Assembly: GCA_937890045.1 (NCBI GenBank)
Contig: CALBXV010000696.1
Coordinates: 1-13,072, forward strand
Direction: 5' to 3'
Source: an uncultured archaeon
GTDB taxonomy: Archaea > Thermoproteota > Nitrososphaeria > Nitrososphaerales > CALBXV01
DNA length: 13,072 nucleotides
The notes under the pieces are model-generated. The model was not told where the DNA came from, made no database searches, and was given only the letters and a program-made list of their open reading frames with translations. A program made the translations under genes and the position numbers. Each line of letters starts with the position of its first letter. Position 1 is the stretch's first letter. This document shows, piece after piece, positions 7,691-13,072 of the stretch.

Positions 7691-8122
7691 TTATCTAATT
7701 AATCTATTTTCAACTGTTTTAATAAAATTGTCTGTTTTCTCTTTTATTGTACTTTTTATAATTACATGTAATATATTTTTTAATGAACCTTTTCCTTCTA
7801 TATTCATTTTATAATAAACACTAGTTTCATCTTTTGATTTCTTTATTAATTTGAATTCTCCAATTATATCCAACTCTTTTCCCTCCCCTTTGAATCTAAC
7901 TAATTTAATTGGATCTAACTCTATAAATTTGGTAAATAGTTTTATTTCTTTAATTATGAAGCCAAATTTTATTTTTAATGTTAGATTAGCAGATTTTCTA
8001 TCAATAGTTTCAACTTTTTCAACACCATCTAAACAATGTCCTACTTTATTTAAATCTGTAAAAAAATCCCAAATATCTCTTATTTGTTTTTTAATAATAA
8101 ACTCTCTTTCTGCAATAGGCAT
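7691..8122 (-). CDS. CoxG-like SRPBCC superfamily protein
   Basis: This 143-residue protein has a helix-grip (START/SRPBCC) fold of the carbon monoxide dehydrogenase subunit G type. It opens with strand REFIIKKQ and the helix DIWDFFTDLNKVGHCLDGVEKVE, matching the family pattern of a tryptophan followed by a conserved Cys-x-x-Gly turn. Alternating strands and the long C-terminal helix (about 113-143) follow. Family members bind hydrophobic ligands or help membrane association of molybdenum CO-dehydrogenase-like enzymes. No CO dehydrogenase genes are in view, so a specific role cannot be given. It is probably cytosolic. It is divergent from the FAD oxidoreductase across 54 bases, which suggests possible co-regulation. 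Confidence 0.7.
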   Translation of the reverse strand: MPIAEREFIIKKQIRDIWDFFTDLNKVGHCLDGVEKVETIDRKSANLTLKIKFGFIIKEIKLFTKFIELDPIKLVRFKGEGKELDIIGEFKLIKKSKDETSVYYKMNIEGKGSLKNILHVIIKSTIKEKTDNFIKTVENRLIR

Positions 8123-8176
8123 TTTAATTTAATATACGATATAACTTTAATATTCTTTATTACTATTTATTATAAT
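8123..8176. promoter_or_regulatory. compact bidirectional promoter (CoxG-like / FAD oxidoreductase)
   Basis: Only 54 bases separate the two divergent start codons. A plus-strand TATA-like TTTAATAT at 8146-8153 is centred 27 bases before the ATG at 8177. On the minus strand, a TTATATCG around 8137-8144 lies about 20 bases before the ATG at 8122. Both transcripts would be leaderless or nearly so, and the two elements are adjacent, so one factor could control both. Confidence 0.5.
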
Positions 8177-9736
8177 ATGGCTGTTTATGATTTCTTAATT
8201 ATTGGTGGTGGTCATAATGGGTTAGTCTGTGCTTGTTATCTGGCTAAAGCTGGTTTAAAAGTTCATGTTATAGAAAAACGAGAAGTTCTAGGTGGGGGTT
8301 GTACTACTGAAGAAGTTACTGTTCCTGGTTTTAAACATAATATTAGTGGTATGATTCTATCACAAATTGGTTCTTCAGGTATCTGTGATGATCTTGAACT
8401 TACTACAAAATATGGTCTAAAATTTCTTTCTTGGAAAGAAGATGTTATAATGATAAATCCTTTTCCAAAAGGCGATAATGTTTATATTAAATATAAAGAT
8501 GTGAATAAAACTGCTAATAGAATAGAAAAATTATTTTCTAAAAAAGATGCTAAATCATATCTAGAGTTTTATAATGTTGGAAAAAAACTTTTCGAAATGT
8601 CTGTAGGTCATCTAGCCCCTCCACTCTCACCAAAAGATATGGCTGAATCTATAACAGGTCCAGAATCAGAAGATTTCTGGTGGTTATCTAGAACAAATAT
8701 GATAAACGTGTTAAATGAGTTTTTTGAAGATGATTTACTAAAAGGTATATTATTGTGGGAAGGCCAACTTAAAGGAACTGATCCATATCAATTTGGTGGT
8801 GCACCATACTGTTTTATTCCTGCTGTTATGCATGATGTTGGATTTAATATTGCGGAAGGTGGTTCTCAAAGTCTTATAAACTCACTTCAGAAATGTTTAG
8901 AATCTCATGGAGGAACTTTTCAAGTTAATAGTGATGTTGAACAAATAATTGTTAAAGACGGTAGAACTACTGGAATTAAATCTAATGACAAGGAAATTAA
9001 TTGTAAAAAAGGCGTTATCTCTAGTCTTAATATTAAAGCGTTAATAGATCATAAAATCTTAGATTCAGATTATCTGACTAAAGATTTATTGCGCAAAATT
9101 AAACGACTTAGAGGTGGATATTTATCTGATGTTAGTCCAAGAGTAGCTCTCCATCAACCTCCAAAATTTACTTGTTATTCTGATAAACTTCCGCTTCAAC
9201 AGAATATTGGCTGGGAATCAATTGATGATGCTGAAAAATTTTGGCATGGTATGCGAATAGGCAAACCTATGGAAATTATCGAGAATATACCTCTTTATAA
9301 TGCTATACCAACTCTTCTAGACCCAACTCAAGCTCCTAACGGTAAACATACTATGTGGTTCCATACCTATTCATGTCTAAATCTAAAAAATGGTAAAAAT
9401 TGGGATGATTATAAAGAAGAATATTTTGAAATTATGCTTGAACGTTTCCGTCAATTTGCACCAAATATGACAAAAGATAATATTATTGGTTACTCTGTTG
9501 AAAGCCCATTAGACATATTACGTAGAAATCCTAATTGGGTTGATGGTTATTTTGGAGCGCTTGAACTCACTCCTGACCAAACTGACTTTTTACGACCTAC
9601 GATGGAATTATCTCAGTATAAAACACCTGTTGATGGTTTATATCTAACAGGTGCAGGCACATATCCTGCTGGAGGTATTACTGGTGTTCCAGGTCATAAT
9701 ACTGCTCATGTAATACTTGAAGAAATTGGTCTATAA
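8177..9736 (+). CDS. FAD-dependent phytoene dehydrogenase-like oxidoreductase (PYROXD2/COG1233 type)
   Basis: This 519-residue flavoprotein has a dinucleotide-binding motif at the very N-terminus (DFLIIGGGHNGL, glycines 10-12 and 15), followed by the acidic end of the second strand (VIEK) and the VLGGGCTTEE loop. The C-terminal FAD-binding motif is LTGAGTYPAGGITGVPG near residue 490. These match the carotenoid-desaturase superfamily, and the GGxxGxxGHN ending resembles the PYROXD2-like branch more than true phytoene desaturases. The substrate is unknown, and no carotenoid genes are nearby. I chose the ATG at 8177 because it begins directly at the FAD motif and has a TATA box at leaderless distance. 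An upstream in-frame ATG at 8084 would add 31 residues overlapping the divergent gene. No membrane segment is seen. A hairpin terminator overlaps the stop. Confidence 0.88.
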   Translation: MAVYDFLIIGGGHNGLVCACYLAKAGLKVHVIEKREVLGGGCTTEEVTVPGFKHNISGMILSQIGSSGICDDLELTTKYGLKFLSWKEDVIMINPFPKGDNVYIKYKDVNKTANRIEKLFSKKDAKSYLEFYNVGKKLFEMSVGHLAPPLSPKDMAESITGPESEDFWWLSRTNMINVLNEFFEDDLLKGILLWEGQLKGTDPYQFGGAPYCFIPAVMHDVGFNIAEGGSQSLINSLQKCLESHGGTFQVNSDVEQIIVKDGRTTGIKSNDKEINCKKGVISSLNIKALIDHKILDSDYLTKDLLRKIKRLRGGYLSDVSPRVALHQPPKFTCYSDKLPLQQNIGWESIDDAEKFWHGMRIGKPMEIIENIPLYNAIPTLLDPTQAPNGKHTMWFHTYSCLNLKNGKNWDDYKEEYFEIMLERFRQFAPNMTKDNIIGYSVESPLDILRRNPNWVDGYFGALELTPDQTDFLRPTMELSQYKTPVDGLYLTGAGTYPAGGITGVPGHNTAHVILEEIGL

Positions 9737-9757
9737 TTAAATTATAGATTTTGTTTT
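9730..9757 (+). terminator. hairpin plus T-tract terminator of the FAD oxidoreductase gene
   Basis: A perfect inverted repeat TCTATAATT / AATTATAGA around a single A (9730-9748) overlaps the TAA stop codon and is followed by TTTTGTTTT. The next gene converges from the other side, so a stop here is expected. The stem is AT-only apart from two pairs, so the T-rich tail may matter more. Confidence 0.55.
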
Positions 9758-9819
9758 AATTGTTTACTATACTTTCAGAATTTACTACAAAGATTAAATT
9801 TTTTAACTCTATCTATTTT

Positions 9820-10296
9820 TTATATTACTAATTCTTCATCTTTTTGCATAATTTCTATTTTCTTAATAAATACTCGATAAAATATTTCTTCTTTTTCCAT
9901 ATTTTCTATCATAAGTTTTTCTAATTTTGTATATTGCTCAATTATTTTTTCTGTTATGATAAGACTTGCCATTAATGTTCTTACTTTATAATGTTCACCA
10001 ATTAATGTTTGATAAATATTCGTGCTTATATTTCTACTATATAAATTAACAAATATCTCTTCTTCATGTAGGTGATTATTTATTAATTTTAATAAATCAT
10101 GTATTTCATTAATTAAATGTTGTTTGTTTTTTCCTCCTGTTTGTATTTTTATATTTAATGAAATAACTCCAGATTTTACATGATTTAAATTATATGTGTT
10201 GTTTATTTTATTAAATATTTTTCTTATATCTAAATGCTGTTTTAATAATCTATCTACATATGATTCTATTTCTACTGTCTCTATTTTCTTATTAAT
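9820..10296 (-). CDS. hemerythrin-like (HHE) four-helix protein, ATT start proposed
   Basis: This 158-residue protein lies immediately downstream of the blue copper gene. The helical pattern and histidines resemble a hemerythrin/HHE domain: H66 in EIHDLL, H75-x3-E79 in NHLHEEE and H102 in GEHYKVR. In the fourth helix (about 128-143, MIENMEKEEIFYRVF) the usual histidine position appears to hold N132, so iron binding may be altered or lost. Hemerythrin-like proteins bind O2 or NO, or handle iron. No ATG, GTG or TTG is found near the N-terminus; the first ATG is beyond the core. After the copper-protein stop comes AGAGGAG, then ATT at 10296, six bases beyond GGAG, giving an N-terminus MNKKIETVEI if ATT is read as Met. 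ATT at 10299 is an alternative. It is probably cotranscribed with the upstream gene. Confidence 0.65.
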   Translation of the reverse strand: MNKKIETVEIESYVDRLLKQHLDIRKIFNKINNTYNLNHVKSGVISLNIKIQTGGKNKQHLINEIHDLLKLINNHLHEEEIFVNLYSRNISTNIYQTLIGEHYKVRTLMASLIITEKIIEQYTKLEKLMIENMEKEEIFYRVFIKKIEIMQKDEELVI

Positions 10297-10302
10297 AATA
10301 AA

Positions 10303-10309
10303 CTCCTCT
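10303..10309 (-). promoter_or_regulatory. ribosome-binding site that decides the hemerythrin-like start
   Basis: AGAGGAG lies three to nine bases after the stop codon of the copper-protein gene and just before two in-frame ATT codons (10299 and 10296). It indicates re-initiation here despite the lack of a standard start codon. Confidence 0.5.
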
Positions 10310-10311
10310 TT

Positions 10312-10785
10312 TTATTCCTCAACTATGAATTTTCCTGACATTCCTGATTCTATGTGGCCAGGTATACTACATATAAAATTAAATGTTCCTGATTTATTAA
10401 CTACGAATGTTGTTGTACCGATCTCTTCTGATAATAAAGGTTTTTCCGTAGATCCTATTGCTGAATCAAATAAAACATCTGCGTCGTAAATTTCATTATC
10501 TGTAATTCTAAAATTATGCGGTACCGTTCCAGAATTTTCAAAAGTTATTTTAATAATTTGACCTTTATTAATAGTTATCTCATCAAAAGGATTATTATTT
10601 TGATCTACAAATCCAAAATCAACGCCTTCTTCTATACTTTTAATATATATATTAATATCTGGTTCAGAAGAAACTTCAGTTTTAGTTGTTGTTTCTATTC
10701 CCAGTACATTATATACTATAGCTCCTAATAATGCTAGACCAATTATTAAAACTATACTTGCAGCTAAACCTGTCGTTTTTGGCAT
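10312..10785 (-). CDS. membrane-anchored type I (blue) copper protein, plastocyanin-like
   Basis: This 157-residue small cupredoxin has a hydrophobic N-terminal segment (about 8-28) that is a signal anchor without a lipobox, a Thr/Ser linker, then one cupredoxin domain. The four expected type I copper ligands are visible: H90 in TVPHNF, C139 in FICSIPGH, H144 and M149 (C-x4-H-x4-M). Such proteins shuttle electrons outside the cytoplasmic membrane, and in archaea they often replace cytochrome c. With nosZ and a CuA protein divergently encoded next door, an electron-donor role to N2O reductase or an oxidase is a reasonable inference. The hemerythrin-like gene follows after seven bases. The ATG at 10785 opens the signal anchor and has no ribosome motif, so the mRNA may be leaderless. 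Confidence 0.88.
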   Translation of the reverse strand: MPKTTGLAASIVLIIGLALLGAIVYNVLGIETTTKTEVSSEPDINIYIKSIEEGVDFGFVDQNNNPFDEITINKGQIIKITFENSGTVPHNFRITDNEIYDADVLFDSAIGSTEKPLLSEEIGTTTFVVNKSGTFNFICSIPGHIESGMSGKFIVEE

Positions 10786-10959
10786 ATAAATAGATTAGTT
10801 ATTATGTTGCGCTATTATTTGTTTTCCCTAATAATTTAGAGTATTTATTTATATTTTATCTATTATATATTCTTAATATTTATTATTAATATATGTACGT
10901 TAAAACTCTAATATATTAGGTTATATTTTTATCTATAATAATACTATTAATATATTAGA
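10786..10959. promoter_or_regulatory. divergent control region between blue copper and regulator genes
   Basis: These 174 AT-rich bases contain no gene. On the plus side they hold the 25-bp element shared with the CuA gene (10908-10932) and two copies of TAATATATTAG at 10909-10919 and 10948-10958, the first being part of the perfect palindrome CTAATATATTAG and the second abutting the TTG start of the regulator. On the minus side no strong TATA box is evident. Confidence 0.5.
10908..10932 (+). promoter_or_regulatory. shared promoter element, copy 1 (regulator gene)
   Basis: It contains TTAGGTTATATTTTTAT, with TTATATT as the probable TATA box, centred about 36 bases before the TTG start. It is 22 of 25 identical to the element before the CuA gene. 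Predicted transcription starts near 10950, giving a leader of about 10 bases. Confidence 0.6.
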
Positions 10960-11616
10960 TTGTTTGAAGCTGTATTACATGTTAATGTTCCAAAATGTTG
11001 GTTAAGATCATGTAAAATAAAATTTCCTGAAGTAGATATTAATATTCTTGATATTAAACCTTTGAAAAATAATTTTATTGAAGAATTATTCGAATTGAAA
11101 ACTGATTATGATAATACTGCTGAAATACTTGATTATATTAAGAATCTTGTTGGTGATATAGATGTATTTGAATCTAATTCAAAAAAAATATATGGTATTA
11201 TTAAATGCACACAAACAAAAGATTGTAAACCTCTACTTGATTCTACTTGCTTTTTAATAAATGATAAATGTGTTAGTGATAATTCTAACGAATGGAAAAT
11301 TCGTGGTGGTGGAGAATCTTTTGTTAAACTTACAGAATATTTAGATAATGAAAATGTAACTTATAATATTAAATCATTACATTCGTATAGTAAAAAAAAT
11401 ACTATTAGAGAAAATTTATCTAAGAAACAAAATATTGTGTTACGATATGCTGTTGAAAATGGTTATTTTGATTATCCTAAAAATATTCGTTTAGATGCCA
11501 TAGCAAAGGAATTTAAAACTAGCGCAGCGTCTGTATGTGAAATGTTACGTAAAGCACAAAAAAAAGCAATTCTCGAATATTACAGAAATAATTGGCAATC
11601 AAATCAATTATCTTAA
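10960..11616 (+). CDS. HTH_10 (bacterio-opsin activator-type) transcriptional regulator, cysteine-rich
   Basis: This 218-residue archaeal regulator has a C-terminal HTH_10 DNA-binding domain at about 152-208 (LSKKQNIVLRYAVENGYFDYP, then the recognition-helix region SAASVCEMLRKAQKKA). The N-terminal 140 residues form a sensor-like domain with cysteines C13, C18, C83, C89, C97 and C104; the run C-x5-C-x7-C-x6-C suggests metal, Fe-S or redox sensing. Related archaeal proteins keep some of these cysteines, so the cluster is partly a family trait. The start is TTG at 10960; an in-frame ATT lies two codons upstream and a TAA at 10948. It lies directly upstream of the CuA and nosZ genes and shares a promoter element with them, so control of this module is the likely job. 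It is cytosolic. Confidence 0.85.
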   Translation: MFEAVLHVNVPKCWLRSCKIKFPEVDINILDIKPLKNNFIEELFELKTDYDNTAEILDYIKNLVGDIDVFESNSKKIYGIIKCTQTKDCKPLLDSTCFLINDKCVSDNSNEWKIRGGGESFVKLTEYLDNENVTYNIKSLHSYSKKNTIRENLSKKQNIVLRYAVENGYFDYPKNIRLDAIAKEFKTSAASVCEMLRKAQKKAILEYYRNNWQSNQLS

Positions 11617-11680
11617 TATTACTTTAATATTCTATTCATATCTTAAATTATAATTCTCTTCTCTTAAATATGAAATATAT

Positions 11681-11705
11681 CTCATATGTTAGGTTATATT
11701 CTTAT
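11681..11705 (+). promoter_or_regulatory. shared promoter element, copy 2 (CuA-nosZ unit)
   Basis: It contains TTAGGTTATATTCTTAT and differs from the copy before the regulator gene at three of 25 positions. The probable TATA box TTATATT (11694-11700) is centred 35 bases before the ATG at 11732, almost the same distance as in the other copy. Predicted transcription starts near 11723. Confidence 0.6.
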
Positions 11706-11731
11706 ATTAAACATAATTTACAATTTCAAAC

Positions 11732-12373
11732 ATGAATAGAAACAATATGTTAAAAAATAATTTTGTATCTAATTTAATTATATCTAATGATTCTAATGAA
11801 TCAAAAAAAACTAATGATCGTAAATCAATGTTTGTTTTAGCTTTATTATGTTCAATTGGATTGTTTATTTTAATAACTGTTGGTGTATCAATATCAAGTG
11901 TATCTACACCTAGCGTTTCAAAAACTAATAATATTGTTAATACTGTTATAACCTCTTCTATTACTACATCTCTTGAAAATTTTGTTCCTGGAGATAAGAG
12001 AATGCCTGGTGATATTGGTAATAATAAAGTTCAATCAAACACAACTCTTGAACCTGATGTAGTGATTGAAATAGGTGTTATGACACCTGCATATCTTCCA
12101 AATACTGTTACTGTTAAACAGGGACAAGTTGTAAAACTAGTTTTAACTGGTATGGATGATGGTGTTCTACCTGGAATTAGTGGAATTACTGAATTTACAG
12201 GACATGGATTTCATATTGCAGGTAATTATGATATTTGGATTACTGGTCTAAGAAAAGGTGTAGTTAAAGAAGTGATTTTCGAAGCAACTGAAAAAGGAGA
12301 ATTTCAGATTCAATGTGTAGTATTTTGCAGTCCACAACATTATCTTATGTTGGGAACATTTATTGTGGAGTAA
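11732..12373 (+). CDS. membrane-anchored CuA-domain cupredoxin (CoxII/NosZ C-terminus-like)
   Basis: This 213-residue protein has a 30-residue cytosolic lead, one membrane helix at about 33-55, a Ser/Thr-rich linker, and a single cupredoxin domain (about 108-213). The full binuclear CuA ligand set is visible: H158 in TGHGF, C195-x3-C199, H203 and M206 (CVVFCSPQHYLM). This motif is found in cytochrome oxidase subunit II and in the C-terminal domain of nitrous oxide reductase; the GHGF and short total length recall the latter. It has only one membrane helix and no oxidase subunit I nearby, so it is not an ordinary CoxII. Eleven bases separate its stop from nosZ, indicating an operon. I infer that it passes electrons to NosZ, perhaps replacing or feeding NosZ's own CuA. 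The ATG at 11732 follows a TATA-bearing element. Confidence 0.85.
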   Translation: MNRNNMLKNNFVSNLIISNDSNESKKTNDRKSMFVLALLCSIGLFILITVGVSISSVSTPSVSKTNNIVNTVITSSITTSLENFVPGDKRMPGDIGNNKVQSNTTLEPDVVIEIGVMTPAYLPNTVTVKQGQVVKLVLTGMDDGVLPGISGITEFTGHGFHIAGNYDIWITGLRKGVVKEVIFEATEKGEFQIQCVVFCSPQHYLMLGTFIVE

Positions 12374-12374
12374 T

Positions 12375-12379
12375 GGTGA
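12375..12379 (+). promoter_or_regulatory. ribosome-binding site of nosZ
   Basis: GGTGA lies exactly six bases before the ATG at 12386, directly after the CuA stop codon. It shows that operon-internal genes here use Shine-Dalgarno initiation and sets the spacing used to judge the unusual starts of dppB and dppF. Confidence 0.65.
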
Positions 12380-12385
12380 ATTAGA

Positions 12386-13072
12386 ATGTCTAAAATGTCT
12401 GATATTAACGTATCTAAAACTGTAGCAATATTTTTTATTGGAATATTGATTGGTGCTAGCATTATCACTATTCTGCTGCCAATGCTCACTACAAATAATG
12501 TATCGAATATTACACAAACTCAAACTATTATTGCGGGTGAATCAGCATTTAATGAATATGATAGGCCTACTCCTATGCCTCATAGATACTGGGCTGAAAC
12601 TGATGAGTTTTATGTCTTCACTTCTGGTGGTCAACAAGGTGGTATTATTGTTTATACAATTCCGTCTATGAAAATTTTAAGTGAGATACCCATGTTTAAT
12701 GTTGATCAAAAATGGGGGTGGACTACACAAGATGTTGATGTTAAAGAGATGTTAACTGATCCAAAAACTGGTGAAGTAATACTTTTTGGAGACACTCATC
12801 ATCCTTCTCTTAGTAAAACAAATGACGAATATGATGGTCGTTGGCTATATATAAATGATAAATTACATCCTAGAATAGGAAAAATTGATTTAACACTTTT
12901 TAGAACAACTCAAGTTCTATGGATACCAAATATTGAAGGTGGACTTCATGGACATCATACAGGTCCTAATAATGAACTAGGTGTAGCTAATTTTGAACTT
13001 GAACAATATAATAGTGAAATTATAGATTATGTTACTGCAAATACAGAAGTTACAACAGATAAAGTTGATGGA
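12386..13072 (+). CDS. nosZ: nitrous oxide reductase NosZ, N-terminal part (cut by window end)
   Basis: The first 229 residues of an enzyme that reduces N2O to N2 on the outside of the cytoplasmic membrane. The N-terminus carries one hydrophobic segment (about 12-34) without twin arginines, so a Sec-type signal or anchor, unlike the Tat-exported clade I enzymes and like many clade II ones. The seven-bladed propeller then begins with family-typical stretches: FTSGGQQGGIIVYTIPSM, IPMFNVD, FGDTHHPSLS with CuZ ligands H138 and H139, YDGRWLYINDK, and IPNIEGGLHGHH with the probable third ligand H188. The remaining CuZ histidines and any C-terminal CuA domain lie beyond the window. It is in an operon behind the CuA gene. 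Nos accessory genes (nosD, F, Y, L) are not in view. Identification as NosZ is firm; clade and activity are not settled. Confidence 0.92.
   Translation, partial: MSKMSDINVSKTVAIFFIGILIGASIITILLPMLTTNNVSNITQTQTIIAGESAFNEYDRPTPMPHRYWAETDEFYVFTSGGQQGGIIVYTIPSMKILSEIPMFNVDQKWGWTTQDVDVKEMLTDPKTGEVILFGDTHHPSLSKTNDEYDGRWLYINDKLHPRIGKIDLTLFRTTQVLWIPNIEGGLHGHHTGPNNELGVANFELEQYNSEIIDYVTANTEVTTDKVDG

Noticed and set aside
8084..8176. A 31-residue N-terminal extension of the FAD oxidoreductase from an ATG at 8084
   Set aside because: It would overlap the divergent CoxG-like gene and its promoter, and the FAD motif starts right after the ATG at 8177, which has a TATA box at the right distance.
8177..9736. 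Phytoene desaturase of carotenoid synthesis
   Set aside because: The fold family is right, but the C-terminal motif is closer to PYROXD2-like proteins and no carotenoid or retinal genes are nearby.
11732..12373. Ordinary cytochrome c oxidase subunit II
   Set aside because: It has one membrane helix rather than the usual two, no subunit I or III gene is adjacent, and it is 11 bases from nosZ. The CuA site alone does not make it an oxidase subunit.
1..13072. CRISPR arrays, tRNA/rRNA genes, transposase genes
   Set aside because: I found no regularly spaced repeats, no cloverleaf-like or rRNA-like segments, and no transposase or integrase motifs on either strand.

Overview
The window looks like chromosomal DNA of a low-GC (roughly 30% by eye) archaeon. 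The evidence is a bacterio-opsin-activator-type (HTH_10) regulator, first genes of transcription units with a TATA box about 25-30 bases before the start codon and little or no leader, operon-internal genes with GGTGA-type ribosome sites, and membrane-anchored copper proteins in place of c-type cytochromes. A Nitrososphaeria/Thaumarchaeota-like lineage with a heterotrophic lifestyle is my best guess, but the phylum is not proven by anything here.

Left part (1-7200): peptide or amino-acid scavenging. A minus-strand enolase-superfamily epimerase/cycloisomerase is divergent from a plus-strand, Tat-type, membrane-anchored peptide-binding protein. That gene converges, across a perfect 12-bp hairpin terminator, on a tight minus-strand operon of two permeases and two ATPases (dppB-dppC-dppD-dppF order). 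Together these make one complete oligopeptide ABC importer. dppB and dppF have no ATG, GTG or TTG at the conserved N-terminus. Each instead has a GGTG-type ribosome site exactly six bases before a TTA codon.

Middle (7200-9750): a 59-codon unknown gene, a 270-base gene-free stretch holding a long imperfect hairpin (arms 7493-7513 and 7585-7605), a CoxG-like SRPBCC protein, and, divergent from it across 54 bases, a 519-residue FAD oxidoreductase of the phytoene dehydrogenase/PYROXD2 type. The latter ends in a hairpin plus T-tract.

Right part (9820-13072): a copper and nitrogen-oxide module. A minus-strand pair encodes a membrane-anchored blue copper protein and a hemerythrin-like four-helix protein that lacks a standard start codon. 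Divergent from them are a cysteine-rich HTH_10 regulator, a membrane-anchored stand-alone CuA-domain protein, and the first 229 residues of nitrous oxide reductase (nosZ), cut by the window end. The regulator and the CuA gene share a nearly identical 25-bp promoter element at the same distance from the start codon, which suggests co-regulation. The likely joint role is electron delivery to an outward-facing N2O reductase via small copper proteins, under a redox- or metal-responsive regulator. An archaeal N2O reductase cluster with its own CuA protein is the most notable system here.
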